A DNA stretch of 64,000 nt from Streptomyces sp. CB02009 (GTDB lineage Bacteria > Actinomycetota > Actinomycetes > Streptomycetales > Streptomycetaceae). The position numbers and the translations under genes were made by a program. Below, one piece after another: positions 34,160 to 42,960 of the stretch (positions are counted from its first letter, which is position 1; each line of letters starts with the position of its first letter). Where the stretch lies: assembly GCF_001905825.1 (NCBI RefSeq), contig NZ_LIVV01000003.1:76988-140987 (forward strand). The letters are read 5' to 3'. The notes beneath the pieces were generated by a model. It saw nothing but the letters and a program-made list of their open reading frames with translations, made no database searches and was not told the DNA's origin.

Positions 34160-34990
34160 TTGTGGAGTGGTGAGGAGCTGGATCTCGATGCATATCTGGC
34201 TCGAATCGGATACGACACCGAACGGGACGGGGAACTCGTCCCCGATCTGCGGACACTGACCGCCCTTCACCGGGCGCACGTCCGAGCGGTGCCCTTCGAG
34301 AACCTCGACGTCGCACTGGGGCGACCGGTGCCGCTGGATCTGAAGAGCCTGCAGGCCAAGCTCGTCGAGCGGCGCCGCGGGGGCTACTGCTACGAGCAGA
34401 ACTCCCTGTTCGCCGCCGCGCTCGAACGGATCGGCTTCACGGTGACGGCGCGCGGGGCGCGGAACCGCTCACGGGGCGCGGCGCTGCCGCCCGTCACGCA
34501 CGCGCTGCTCGTCGTGGCGGTCGAGGGCGAACAGTGGCTCGCCGACGTGGGGTTCGGCTGGCAGGGACCGCTGGAGCCGGTGCCCCTGCGGGACGGTGCG
34601 CGCGTGGAGCAGAGCGGCTGGACGTTCGGGATCGTCGTGGAGGACGAGGGCATCCATGTCCTGCGGTCCCTGCGCCCGCAGGGGTGGGCCGATCTGTACG
34701 CTTTCTCCCCGCAGACCCTCTACCCCGGTGACTTCACCGTCATGAACCACTACAGCTCCAGCCATCCGCAGTCGCGTTTCCTCGGGCAGGTCGTGGCGCA
34801 GTGGCCCGGGGAGGACGAGCGCCGGGCGCTGGTGCGCGACAGGCTGTCGACGGTGCGGACGGACGGCGTCGTCGAGGAACGTGTCGTCCCCGCGGACGAG
34901 TTGATCGCGACCCTGGAGAGCCGGTTCGGGATCGAACTGGACGACGAGGAGCGCACGGGACTCGAGCGCATACATCCGGCGCGATCTTGA
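34160..34990 (+). CDS. Arylamine N-acetyltransferase
   Basis: Acetyl-CoA-dependent acetyltransferase of 276 aa, the normal NAT length. The catalytic triad is complete: C77 in RRGGYCYEQN, H114 in PPVTHALLV and D129 in WLADVGFG, with spacing matching the family. It transfers acetyl groups to aromatic amines or hydrazines; relatives also work as amide synthases in antibiotic pathways, but no such genes are adjacent. I start it at TTG 34160 (MWSGEELDLDAYLARIGY), because GAGGGGGAG lies seven bases upstream and family members begin this way. GTG 34133 is an in-frame alternative. It is divergent from the TerD gene. Confidence 0.9.
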   Translation: MWSGEELDLDAYLARIGYDTERDGELVPDLRTLTALHRAHVRAVPFENLDVALGRPVPLDLKSLQAKLVERRRGGYCYEQNSLFAAALERIGFTVTARGARNRSRGAALPPVTHALLVVAVEGEQWLADVGFGWQGPLEPVPLRDGARVEQSGWTFGIVVEDEGIHVLRSLRPQGWADLYAFSPQTLYPGDFTVMNHYSSSHPQSRFLGQVVAQWPGEDERRALVRDRLSTVRTDGVVEERVVPADELIATLESRFGIELDDEERTGLERIHPARS

Positions 34991-35001
34991 CGGGGCCTGC
35001 C

Positions 35002-35066
35002 GGGGCTTTCGGAGCCGTCGGGGTCTGCCGGGGCCGCCGGGGTCTGCCAAGGTCTGCCGGGGCGGT
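35002..35066. repeat. Short imperfect repeats between the acetyltransferase and DUF4937 genes
   Basis: Five or six diverged copies of a GG(G/T)CTGCCGGGG-like unit follow directly after the acetyltransferase stop. Confidence 0.55.
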
Positions 35067-35089
35067 CTCCGGGACCGTACGATGGCGCG

Positions 35090-35695
35090 GTGCTGGTCAA
35101 GTGGATTCGCTGCACCGTGATGGACCGTCGAGGGTTCGAGCGGGGGCAGCGGAAATGGGCGGGGCTGCTCGGTGAGCCGGGATTCCGGGGACAGGGCGGC
35201 GGGTGGAGCCGGGCTCGGCCGGACGTCGCCCATGTCTTCGGCTTCTGGGAGAGCCGGGCCTTCTACGACTCGTTCATGGCGCGTTCGCATGATCGCCTGG
35301 CGGCCGCGCAGATGGGCACGTACAAGGACATCCAGGTCAAGCTGTTCGACCACCGCTTCGACGTGAAGACCGGGTTCGAGCCGAAGTTCTCCGACGCCGA
35401 CGTGGCCAGGGTGGCGCACTGCCGTGTCCATGAGGACCGCGCCGAGCACTTCGCGCTGATGCAGGAGAAGGTGTGGAACCCGGCGATGGCCGGGTCCCCC
35501 GGCATGCTGCGGGGGCTGTTCGGCGAGGCGCCGGGCAGTGAGTTCCTGGTGCTGTCGATGTGGCAGTCCGCCGCCGAGCACGGGAAGTACCGGGTGGAGC
35601 GGATCGAGCGGCTCGGACTCCGGGCCAAGACCGCGGCCGACGTGGCGGCACTGGCCGGGGACGTGGTGCAGCTCGAGTCGGCCTGGACGGTCTGA
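35090..35695 (+). CDS. YdbC-family (DUF4937) protein
   Basis: A 201-residue protein with two similar halves (MLVKWIRCTVMDRRGFERGQ at the start; VARVAHCRVHEDRAEHFALMQ in the middle), each ending in a FWESRAFYDSFM or MWQSAAEHGKYR motif. This is the layout of DUF4937/YdbC-like proteins with duplicated ferredoxin-like (dimeric alpha-beta barrel) folds. The function is unknown. GTG 35090 is preceded by ACGATGGCGC, a weak ribosome binding site. It follows the acetyltransferase gene after 99 bases of short GGGGTCTGCC-like repeats and is convergent with the TetR gene. Confidence 0.8.
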   Translation: MLVKWIRCTVMDRRGFERGQRKWAGLLGEPGFRGQGGGWSRARPDVAHVFGFWESRAFYDSFMARSHDRLAAAQMGTYKDIQVKLFDHRFDVKTGFEPKFSDADVARVAHCRVHEDRAEHFALMQEKVWNPAMAGSPGMLRGLFGEAPGSEFLVLSMWQSAAEHGKYRVERIERLGLRAKTAADVAALAGDVVQLESAWTV

Positions 35696-35711
35696 GCGGG
35701 CCGGGAAAGGG

Positions 35712-36341
35712 CTATACCGGGGCGTACGCGCCCGCCTCCACCCCCGCCAGAACCGCGCGTGCCGCCTGGTCCGCGAGCGCGCTGTCGATCGGTTCGCGGG
35801 TGATGAAGAGGCGCAGGAACAGGGGAGCGGAGACCGCCCGGACGACCGCGCCCGGATCGGTGCCCCGTGGTGCCTGACCGCGGGTGACGGCCCGGGTGAC
35901 GACGACCTCGCAGCGCCGGAAGCGCTCGGCGTAGAAGGCGTGCAGCGCCTCCGCCGCCCGCGGGGACTGGAACGCGGCTCCGATGAACGCGGTGGGGGCC
36001 GCGCCGCCTGCGGGATCGCCGAAGGCGTCGACGACCTCGTGCGCGAGTGCGCGCAGATCTCCGGAGAGGCTCCCGGTGTCCGGTGGCGTCCAGGCGTCCT
36101 CGTTCGCCAGGTCGAGCGCGTCGGCGAGAAGGCCTTCGACGCTGCCCCAACGGCGGTAGAGCGTCGTCTTGTGGACGCCCGAGTGCTCCGCGACGTACTC
36201 CACGGTCAGGGCGGGATAGCCGTGCTCGGTCAGGCCGGTCAGGACGGCGTCGCGGACGGCCGCCCGGGTGCGGGCGGTGCGGCCGCCGGGGCGCGCGCTG
36301 CCGGGTGCCGGGGCCGGGGGCTCCTCGATCGAGTCGTTCAA
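35712..36341 (-). CDS. TetR-family repressor, probable regulator of the adjacent ABC-F gene
   Basis: A 209-residue TetR-family regulator. The N-terminal DNA-binding domain (about 22-70) reads TRAAVRDAVLTGLTEHGYPALTV, then EHSGVHKTTLYRRWGS. The C-terminal ligand domain is of TetR_C type. The start is TTG 36341 with GGGAG six bases upstream. It is divergent from the ABC-F gene, and the shared 91-bp gap carries a perfect inverted repeat with TTGCGTT arms, so it very likely represses itself and the ABC-F gene until a ligand binds. The ligand is unknown, possibly a ribosome-targeting antibiotic. It is convergent with the DUF4937 gene. Confidence 0.9.
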   Translation of the reverse strand: MNDSIEEPPAPAPGSARPGGRTARTRAAVRDAVLTGLTEHGYPALTVEYVAEHSGVHKTTLYRRWGSVEGLLADALDLANEDAWTPPDTGSLSGDLRALAHEVVDAFGDPAGGAAPTAFIGAAFQSPRAAEALHAFYAERFRRCEVVVTRAVTRGQAPRGTDPGAVVRAVSAPLFLRLFITREPIDSALADQAARAVLAGVEAGAYAPV

Positions 36342-36353
36342 TTGCTACTCCCG

Positions 36354-36408
36354 TTGCGTTAGTGGTCCGAGTCTGCCACACTCGGCTTAACGCAATCGAA
36401 GTTGCGTT
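36354..36408. promoter_or_regulatory. TetR operator region between the TetR and ABC-F genes
   Basis: Perfect inverted repeat AACGCAA-N6-TTGCGTT at 36389-36408, plus a third TTGCGTT half-site at 36354-36360 in the TetR 5' leader. The 20-bp palindrome is about 25 bases before the ABC-F start. Confidence 0.82.
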
Positions 36409-36432
36409 TGTCGTCCACTCTTGGAGGCGCCC

Positions 36433-38043
36433 TTGCCTACTCAGATCTCACTGCACGACGTCACCGTGTCCCGCGGCGAACGACTGCTCCTCGACCAGGT
36501 CTCGCTCTCCGTGCGCCCCGGGGAGCGGATCGGGATCGTGGGGGAGAACGGCGCGGGGAAGTCGACTCTGCTGCGTCTCCTCGCCGGGGCGGAGCAGCCC
36601 GACGAGGGCGGTGTCGTCACCGTCGCCGACGGCGGTCTGCGGATGCTCGCCCAGACGCCCGGACTGCCTCCCGGCGCCACCGTCGGCGACGCGATCGACG
36701 CCGCGCTCACCGAGGTCCGCGCCATGGAGCGGCGGCTGCGCGCACTCGAAACCCGACTCGACGCGGCGGACGAGGAGGAGCTCGACGCCTACGGCGAGCT
36801 CCTCACCGCCTACGAACTGCGCGGCGGATACGAGGCGGACGCCCGGGTCGACAAGGCGCTGTACGGACTCGGCCTCGCCGGTACGGGTCGCGAGCGGATA
36901 CTCGGCAGCCTCTCCGGCGGCGAGCTGGCCCGGCTCGGCATCGCCTGCGCGGTCGCGGCCGGCCCCGAGGTGCTCCTGCTCGACGAACCCACCAACCACC
37001 TCGACGCACAGGCGCTCGACTGGCTGGAGGGCGCCCTCCTCGCGCACCGCGGGACCGTCGTGGTCGTCTCCCACGACCGGACCTTCCTGGAGCGCGTCGC
37101 CACCGCGATCGTCGAGGTGGACGCCGACCGGCGTGCACTCGTGCGGTACGGAGACGGATACGCCGGCTACCGAGCGGCACGAGCGGCCGCTCGGCGCCGC
37201 TGGGAGGAGGCCTACCAGGAGTGGTGCGAGGAGACGGCGCGGCTGGAGGTGTACGTCGCGACCACGGCGCACGGGGTCGCACCCGGGAGGGAGATGAAGG
37301 ACAACAACAAGATGGCCTTCGACCGGGCGGCCGGCCGCGTCCAGGCCTCGGTCTCGGGGCGTGTCCGCAATGCCCGGGAGCGACTGGGACGACTCCGTGA
37401 GGAGCCCGTCCCCGAGCCGCCTCAGCCCCTCTCCTTCTCGGCCCGGCCCCTGGCGGCCGGAGCCGAGGGAGCGTTGGTCACCTTGACCGGAGTGCGGGTC
37501 GCCGACCGTCTCTCGGTGGACACGCTCACCGTGCGGGCGGGGGAGCGGCTGCTCGTCCACGGGGGAAACGGTGCGGGGAAGTCCACCCTGCTGCGGGTCA
37601 TGGCAGGGACGGTCGACCCCGACGCCGGGGACGTCCGGCGCGCCGGGCGGATCGGGTACCTGGCCCAGGACATCACGGTCCGGCGCCCGGAGGAGCGGCT
37701 GCTGGCCTGCTTCGGACGCGGACTCGCCCTCGCCGAGGACGAGCGGGCCGAACTGCTCCTGTCGTACGGACTGTTCCGCCCGGCCGACCTCACCGTGCCG
37801 GTCGGCGGTCTCTCCGCGGGCCAGCTCCGCCGGCTGGCGCTCGCCCGCCTGCTGGCCAGGCCCGCCGACCTCCTCCTGCTCGACGAGCCGGGCAATCACC
37901 TGGCCCTGGGGCTGGTGGAAGAGCTGGAAGCGGCCCTGGAGCAGTGGACCGGAGCCCTGGTGGTGGTCTCGCACGACCGTGCGCTGCGCCATCGCTTCAC
38001 CGGGCACATACGCCGGATGGACTCCGGACGCCTCCTCGGTTGA
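36433..38043 (+). CDS. ABC-F family ATPase (probable ribosome protection)
   Basis: A 536-residue soluble protein with two ABC domains and no membrane helix, the ABC-F plan. Domain 1 has Walker A GENGAGKS (37-44), signature LSGGE and Walker B LLLDEPTNHLD. Domain 2 has GGNGAGKS, a variant signature LSAGQ and LLLDEPGNHL, where the usual T is G. The inter-domain linker holds the KDNNKMAFDR motif. Family members displace macrolides, lincosamides or similar drugs from the ribosome. TTG 36433 is preceded by GGAGG, seven bases away. It is divergent from a TetR gene and shares its operator, suggesting drug-inducible resistance. Translation-regulation paralogues (EttA type) are an alternative. Confidence 0.88.
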   Translation: MPTQISLHDVTVSRGERLLLDQVSLSVRPGERIGIVGENGAGKSTLLRLLAGAEQPDEGGVVTVADGGLRMLAQTPGLPPGATVGDAIDAALTEVRAMERRLRALETRLDAADEEELDAYGELLTAYELRGGYEADARVDKALYGLGLAGTGRERILGSLSGGELARLGIACAVAAGPEVLLLDEPTNHLDAQALDWLEGALLAHRGTVVVVSHDRTFLERVATAIVEVDADRRALVRYGDGYAGYRAARAAARRRWEEAYQEWCEETARLEVYVATTAHGVAPGREMKDNNKMAFDRAAGRVQASVSGRVRNARERLGRLREEPVPEPPQPLSFSARPLAAGAEGALVTLTGVRVADRLSVDTLTVRAGERLLVHGGNGAGKSTLLRVMAGTVDPDAGDVRRAGRIGYLAQDITVRRPEERLLACFGRGLALAEDERAELLLSYGLFRPADLTVPVGGLSAGQLRRLALARLLARPADLLLLDEPGNHLALGLVEELEAALEQWTGALVVVSHDRALRHRFTGHIRRMDSGRLLG

Positions 38044-38076
38044 GCCCGCCCAGGGCGGGCGATCTAGGGTCGAGGT

Positions 38077-38736
38077 ATGGCACGACCGCGGCGCATCGTC
38101 CTCGTACGGCATGGAGAGTCCGAGGGCAATGTCGATGACACGGTGTACGAACGGGAGCCCGACCACGCCCTGCGGCTCACGGAGACCGGGTGGCGACAGG
38201 CGGAGGCGACGGGGGAGCGGCTGCGGGAACTGTTCGGGGACGAGGCGGTGAGCGTCTACGTCTCGCCGTACCGCCGCACCCATGAGACCCTCCGCGCCTT
38301 CCGGCTGCCTCCGGAGCAGGTCAGGGTGCGGGAGGAGCCCCGACTGCGGGAACAGGACTGGGGCAATTGGCAGGAGCGGGAGGACGTACGCCTGCAGAAG
38401 GCCTACCGGGACGCGTACGGGCACTTCTTCTACCGCTTCGCCCAGGGTGAGTCGGGGGCGGACGTGTACGACCGGGTCGGATCGTTCCTGGAGAGCCTCT
38501 ACCGCAGTTTCGAGGCGCCCGACCATCCGCCCAACGTCCTGATCGTCACCCACGGACTGACCATGCGGCTGTTCTGCATGCGCTGGTTCCACTGGACGGT
38601 CGCGGACTTCGAGTCGCTGTCGAATCCGGGCAACGCCGAGACCCGCATGCTCCTGCTCGACGCGGACGGGCGGTACCGACTGGACAGGCCGTTCGAACGC
38701 TGGCGTACCCCGGAACCGTACGGCCCTACCGGATAG
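38077..38736 (+). CDS. Histidine phosphatase superfamily protein
   Basis: A 219-residue phosphoglycerate-mutase-like phosphatase. The catalytic motif is LVRHGESEGN with phospho-accepting H12. The second His lies in VTHGLTMRLF, and the substrate-binding Arg/Glu are in VSPYRRTHET and EPRLREQDWGN. The physiological substrate is not evident. It starts 33 bases after the ABC-F gene and ends 12 bases before the ADP-ribosylglycohydrolase gene on the same strand, so the three could be one transcript. Confidence 0.9.
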   Translation: MARPRRIVLVRHGESEGNVDDTVYEREPDHALRLTETGWRQAEATGERLRELFGDEAVSVYVSPYRRTHETLRAFRLPPEQVRVREEPRLREQDWGNWQEREDVRLQKAYRDAYGHFFYRFAQGESGADVYDRVGSFLESLYRSFEAPDHPPNVLIVTHGLTMRLFCMRWFHWTVADFESLSNPGNAETRMLLLDADGRYRLDRPFERWRTPEPYGPTG

Positions 38737-38748
38737 AGTGGCAGACCG

Positions 38749-39657
38749 ATGACCGCTGACTCCTCATTCGACCGGCGCTTCGACCGCGCCCTGGCCAGCC
38801 TGCGCGGGCTGTCCGTGGGAGACGCCCTGGGCTCCCAGTTCTTCGTACCCGCCAACTACCCCCTGCTGAAGCGGCGCGAGCTGCCCGACGGTCCCTGGCA
38901 GTGGACCGACGACACCGAGATGGCCTGCTCCGTCCTGGCCGTCCTCGCGCGCCACGAACGGATCGACCAGGACGCCCTGGCCATGTCCTTCGCCCAGCAC
39001 CACGACTTCGACCGGGGTTACGGCCCCGCGGTCAACCGCATGCTCCGGCTCATCCGCGAGGGGGGCGACTGGCGGGAGCTGGCCGCCGCGCTCTTCCAGG
39101 GGCAGGGCTCCTGGGGCAACGGTGCCGCGATGCGGATCGCGCCGCTCGGAGCCTGGTACGCGGACGACCCGGAGCAGGCGACGCACCAGGCCGAGATCTC
39201 CGCCTATCCGACCCACCAGCACCGTGAGGCCGTGGTGGGTGCCATGGCCGTCGCCGCGGCGGCCGCCCTGGCGGCCGACCCGGCCGGGCCGCCCACTCCG
39301 GAGGCGCTGCTCGACGGAGTCATCGCCCTGGTGCCGCGCAGTGCGGTCGGGGCCGGACTGCGCCGGGCGCGCGACATGCTCGACTACGGTGACGCGGGCA
39401 CGGTCGCCGCCGTCCTCGGCAGCGGCCGGCGGACGAGCGCGCACGACACGGTTCCGTTCGCCCTGTGGTCGGCGGCCCGCGGCCTCGGTGACTTCGAGCG
39501 GGTGTTCTGGACGACCGCCCAGGTCGGAGGCGACGTCGACACGACCTGTGCCATCGCCGGCGGTGTGGTGGCCGCGGCGGCGACCGGTACGCCGCCTGCC
39601 GAGTGGCTGCGGCAGACCGAGGAACTGCCGGAGTGGGTTCCGGCAGAGACGGCCTGA
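38749..39657 (+). CDS. ADP-ribosylglycohydrolase family protein
   Basis: A 302-residue protein of the DraG/ARH family, which removes ADP-ribose from proteins or nucleic acids using two magnesium ions. Metal-binding segments are present: QWTDDTEM near residue 50 and GGDVDTTCAIAGG near residue 260; GSWGNGAAMRIAPLG is the central family signature. The substrate is unknown and no ADP-ribosyltransferase is adjacent. The start at ATG 38749 lies 12 bases after the phosphatase gene. A terminator follows the stop. Confidence 0.92.
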   Translation: MTADSSFDRRFDRALASLRGLSVGDALGSQFFVPANYPLLKRRELPDGPWQWTDDTEMACSVLAVLARHERIDQDALAMSFAQHHDFDRGYGPAVNRMLRLIREGGDWRELAAALFQGQGSWGNGAAMRIAPLGAWYADDPEQATHQAEISAYPTHQHREAVVGAMAVAAAAALAADPAGPPTPEALLDGVIALVPRSAVGAGLRRARDMLDYGDAGTVAAVLGSGRRTSAHDTVPFALWSAARGLGDFERVFWTTAQVGGDVDTTCAIAGGVVAAAATGTPPAEWLRQTEELPEWVPAETA

Positions 39658-39664
39658 ACCGACA

Positions 39665-39704
39665 CGATGGCCCCTGAGTCCCGGGAGGGGCTCAGGGGCC
39701 ATCG
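39665..39704. terminator. Terminator between the ADP-ribosylglycohydrolase and MFS genes
   Basis: Perfect 14-bp stem (39665-39678 with 39691-39704), 12-base loop, between convergent genes. Confidence 0.88.
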
Positions 39705-39712
39705 GCGCGTTC

Positions 39713-41266
39713 TCAGGCCACCGGCCCGGCGGCCTCCGCCCGTCCGCTGAGGGCCTCCAGGTCGCTCTTGCGGACCCGGATCACCAGGACGGCCGTCACC
39801 AGCGCGATCAGCACCATCCCGACGGCGGCCGTGAAGGCCGACGAGATGCCCGAGGTCAGCACCTCGTGGCCCCAGGGCGCGGGCAGCTCCTTCGTCCTCA
39901 TCGCCTCGGCCTGCTGCTCGGGCGTCGCGTTCGCGAGGAAGGCGGGCATCTGCTTCTCGCCCTCCTCCCGGCTCGCCGTGCCGAAGATCGTGACCAGGAT
40001 GGACAGGCCCAGCGACCCGCCGACCTGCTGCGTGGCGTTGAGCAGGCCCGACGCGGCTCCCGCCTCGTGCTGGGCCACCCCGGAGACGGCCGTGAGCGTG
40101 AGCGTCACGAAGTTGAGGCCCATGCCGAAGCCGAACAGGATCATCGGGCCGAGGACACCGCTCGCGTAACTGCTGTCCGAGCTGATGAACGTCAGCCAGA
40201 ACAGGCCCGCGCCGGTGATCGCCGCACCGCTCACCATGAACGGCTTGGGGCCGAGGACCGGCAGCAGCCGCTGGGCCAGCCCCGCTCCGGCCCCGATCGC
40301 GAAGGTCACGGGAAGGAAGGCGAGTCCGGACTGGATCGGGGTGTAGCCGAGGACGTTCTGGACCCAGAGCACGATGAAGAAGAACATGCCGAACATGGCG
40401 GCCGCCAGGCTGAGCATGATGACGTACGTGCCCGAGCGGTTGCGGTCCGCGAACATCCGGAGCGGGGTGATCGGTTCCTTCGCGCGGGACTCCACGACCG
40501 CGAAGGCGACCAGAAGGATGACCGCCGAGACGAAGGACCCGATGGTCAGCGCGTCCTCCCAGCCCTTCTCGGACGCACGGATGAACCCGTAGACCAGTGC
40601 CGCCATACCGAGCGTCGAGGTCGCGGCTCCCGCGATGTCGAACCGGCCGGGGTGACGCTCGGACTCCGCGATGTAGCGCGGGGTCAGGAAGGCGATCAGC
40701 AGACCGATCGGGACGTTCACGAAGAGGACCCACCGCCAGTCCAGCCACTCCGTGAGGACGCCGCCGGCGAGCAGGCCGATCGCACCGCCACCCGCGGAGA
40801 CGGCGGCGAACACGCCGAACGCCCGGTTGCGTTCCGGCCCTTCCGGGAACGTCGTGGTGATCAGCGCGAGCGAGGTGGGCGAGGCGATGGCACCGCCGAC
40901 ACCCTGCAGGGCCCGTGCGGCGAGCAGCTGCCAGGGCTCCTGGGCGAAGCCGCCGAGCAGCGAGGCGAAGGTGAAGAGCAGGATGCCGGCCATGAACACC
41001 CGGCGGCGCCCCAGGATGTCCCCGGCCCGTCCGCCGAGGAGCAGCAGGCCGCCGAAGGTGAGCGTGTAGGCGCTGAGCACCCACGACAGGTCGGTGGTCG
41101 AGAAGGAGAGCGCGTCCTGGATGTGCGGCAGGGCGATGTTCACGATCGTGGCGTCGAGGACGACCATCAGCTGGCAGGCGGCGATGACCGTCAAGGCGAT
41201 ACCCGGCCGTCCTCCGGCGCGAGCGGGGCCGTCCTTGGTCTGTGTGTCGACCGGAGAAGTTGTCAC
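39713..41266 (-). CDS. DHA2-family MFS multidrug exporter (14 helices)
   Basis: Drug:H+ antiporter of 517 aa. Hydrophobicity gives about 14 membrane helices. Family motifs are D1 LDATIVNIALPHIQ in helix 1, motif A GRAGDILGRRRVF and motif C region LLAGGVLTEWLDWRW. This is the EmrB/QacA class that exports antibiotics and cations. GTG/ATG start at 41266 is followed by a short hydrophilic N-terminus. It is divergent from a TetR gene, with two copies of the same 20-bp inverted repeat in between, so export is probably induced by a compound that the TetR protein senses. Confidence 0.93.
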   Translation of the reverse strand: MTTSPVDTQTKDGPARAGGRPGIALTVIAACQLMVVLDATIVNIALPHIQDALSFSTTDLSWVLSAYTLTFGGLLLLGGRAGDILGRRRVFMAGILLFTFASLLGGFAQEPWQLLAARALQGVGGAIASPTSLALITTTFPEGPERNRAFGVFAAVSAGGGAIGLLAGGVLTEWLDWRWVLFVNVPIGLLIAFLTPRYIAESERHPGRFDIAGAATSTLGMAALVYGFIRASEKGWEDALTIGSFVSAVILLVAFAVVESRAKEPITPLRMFADRNRSGTYVIMLSLAAAMFGMFFFIVLWVQNVLGYTPIQSGLAFLPVTFAIGAGAGLAQRLLPVLGPKPFMVSGAAITGAGLFWLTFISSDSSYASGVLGPMILFGFGMGLNFVTLTLTAVSGVAQHEAGAASGLLNATQQVGGSLGLSILVTIFGTASREEGEKQMPAFLANATPEQQAEAMRTKELPAPWGHEVLTSGISSAFTAAVGMVLIALVTAVLVIRVRKSDLEALSGRAEAAGPVA

Positions 41267-41289
41267 TATGGATCCCCCACGGAAGAATT

Positions 41290-41355
41290 AGTGAACGCAC
41301 CCGTTCACTGTTCATCACGGTAGTGAGTCCCCCGCAGTGAACGCAACCGTTCACT
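41290..41355. promoter_or_regulatory. Twin TetR operators between the MFS and TetR genes
   Basis: Two perfect inverted repeats AGTGAACG-N4-CGTTCACT lie at 41290-41309 (spacer CACC) and 41336-41355 (spacer CAAC), with centres 46 bp apart. A further GTTCA half-site follows the first. Confidence 0.9.
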
Positions 41356-41399
41356 GCGCGCTGCCGACGACATGACACCGCCTCAACGGAGAGATCCTG

Positions 41400-42017
41400 A
41401 TGGTTACTTCGCGCTCCACGGCCGCCGCCCGGCCGGCAGGGGTGGTACTGCGACGCCGCGGCCCCGTACTCGAACGCGCCATCCTGGAGGCCGCGCTCGA
41501 ACAGCTGAGCAGCGTCGGCTGGAACGGCCTCACCATGGAAGGTGTCGCGGTCGGCGCGCAGACGGGCAAAGCGGCGGTGTACCGGCGATGGCCCTCGAAG
41601 GAAGACCTCGTCGCCGACGCGCTCCAGGCCGGACTCCCGGCCCTCGACGAGGCTCCGGATCTGGGGAGTGTGCGCGAGGAGCTGTACGAGCTGTGCCGCC
41701 GCGTCCGGGACGTCATGTACTCCAAGCCCGGTTTCGCCCTGCGTGCCGTCCTTCACGAATGCGATGCCGAGGCCGCCGAGAGGTTCCACGGACTGATCGT
41801 CACCGGGGTCGTCGAGCCTTCGGCCCGACTCTTCCGGGACGTGCTGCGCCGGGGAATCGCAAGGGGTGAGGTGCGTGCGGATGCGAACAATGACCTGGTG
41901 GTCGACGTCGTACCGGCGATGATGATGTATCGCTCGAAGGTGTGCGCAAGCGAATGGCCAGACCGAGAGATCGCCGATCTGATCGACCGGATCATGGTGC
42001 CGCTCCTGCGCGCCTGA
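41400..42017 (+). CDS. TetR-family repressor of the adjacent MFS exporter
   Basis: A 205-residue TetR-family protein. The DNA-binding domain (about 20-70) contains ERAILEAALEQLSSVGWNGLTM and GKAAVYRRWPSKEDL. The C-terminal TetR_C domain has the LRAVLHECDAEAAERF helix region. It starts at ATG 41400, where GGAGAG lies 8-13 bases upstream. Divergent position and the twin operators point to repression of the exporter gene and of itself. A hairpin terminator follows before rnhB. Confidence 0.92.
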   Translation: MVTSRSTAAARPAGVVLRRRGPVLERAILEAALEQLSSVGWNGLTMEGVAVGAQTGKAAVYRRWPSKEDLVADALQAGLPALDEAPDLGSVREELYELCRRVRDVMYSKPGFALRAVLHECDAEAAERFHGLIVTGVVEPSARLFRDVLRRGIARGEVRADANNDLVVDVVPAMMMYRSKVCASEWPDREIADLIDRIMVPLLRA

Positions 42018-42050
42018 CCGGGGCCGGGCGGCCTCCGAGGGGTGATGCGC

Positions 42051-42092
42051 AGGGGCCCGGGAGCGTGCTCCGGCGACCTCTCGGGCCCCTGG
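42051..42092 (+). terminator. Terminator after the second TetR gene
   Basis: 14-bp stem with one mismatch (42051-42064 with 42079-42092). The 14-base interior can form a minor GAGC/GCTC stem. Confidence 0.75.
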
Positions 42093-42144
42093 CGGGAATC
42101 CGGGTATCGCACCCGGCACCAAGCGGCGTAACCTGTCAGGCGCC

Positions 42145-42855
42145 ATGCCGTACGAACCACCCACCCACACCGTCGAGCGATCGCTCCGAGCCACCACCGG
42201 CGCCAAGATCGTTGCCGGAGTCGACGAGGTCGGACGCGGGGCGTGGGCAGGTCCCGTGACCGTGTGCGCCGCCGTCACCGGACTGCGCCGGGCGCCCGAA
42301 GGCCTCACCGACTCCAAACTGCTCACCCCCAAGCGCCGTACCGCGCTCGCCGCGGAACTGGAGCAGTGGGTCACGGCGTACGCCCTGGGCGACGCCTCTC
42401 CGCAGGAGATAGACGAGCTCGGCATGACCGCCGCGCTGCGGCTCGCCGCCGTCCGGGCCCTGGAAGGCCTCCCCGTCCGGCCCGACGCGGTGATCCTCGA
42501 CGGCAAGCACGACTACCTCGGCAGCCCCTGGCAGGTCCGTACGGTGATCAAGGGCGACCAGTCCTGCATCGCCGTGGCGGCCGCCTCCGTGATCGCCAAG
42601 GTCCGGCGGGACGCCGCCATGGCGGAGCTGGGCGTCGACGGCGAGGACTGCGCCGCGTACGCCTTCGGTGCCAACGCGGGCTACCCTTCGCCCGTCCACA
42701 AAGCGGCGCTCGAAGAGCTGGGGCCCACCCCGTACCACCGTCTCTCCTGGTCGTACCTGGACGCGATGCCCAGGTGGCGCCACCTCAAAAAGGTCCGCCT
42801 CTCCGCGGAGGCGGTCGCTCTGGAAAGCGGGGGCCAACTCGGCTTCGACTTCTGA
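42145..42855 (+). CDS. rnhB: Ribonuclease HII
   Basis: Endonuclease of 236 aa that cuts the RNA strand of RNA-DNA hybrids, including single misincorporated ribonucleotides. The catalytic DEDD set is visible: D27 and E28 in [15 protein letters not shown], a further Asp in [10 protein letters not shown] and the last in [21 protein letters not shown] helix region. [18 protein letters not shown] is a family hallmark. ATG 42145 is fixed by motif spacing. It is followed by a 210-residue protein gene on the same strand. Confidence 0.94.
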   Translation: MPYEPPTHTVERSLRATTGAKIVAGVDEVGRGAWAGPVTVCAAVTGLRRAPEGLTDSKLLTPKRRTALAAELEQWVTAYALGDASPQEIDELGMTAALRLAAVRALEGLPVRPDAVILDGKHDYLGSPWQVRTVIKGDQSCIAVAAASVIAKVRRDAAMAELGVDGEDCAAYAFGANAGYPSPVHKAALEELGPTPYHRLSWSYLDAMPRWRHLKKVRLSAEAVALESGGQLGFDF

Positions 42856-42960
42856 ACTTCGGTCGCGGGACCCTGCTCAAGGGCCTCCCATGCGTCCGGG
42901 GCGCACCTGTGCGCCCACCCGCCGGTGCCCCGCGCAGCGGCGTTTGATAGACATCCACCC

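Noticed and set aside
39384..42506. 1040-codon minus-strand frame across the MFS and TetR genes
   Set aside because: It conflicts with the operators and with two clear genes, and shows no motif.
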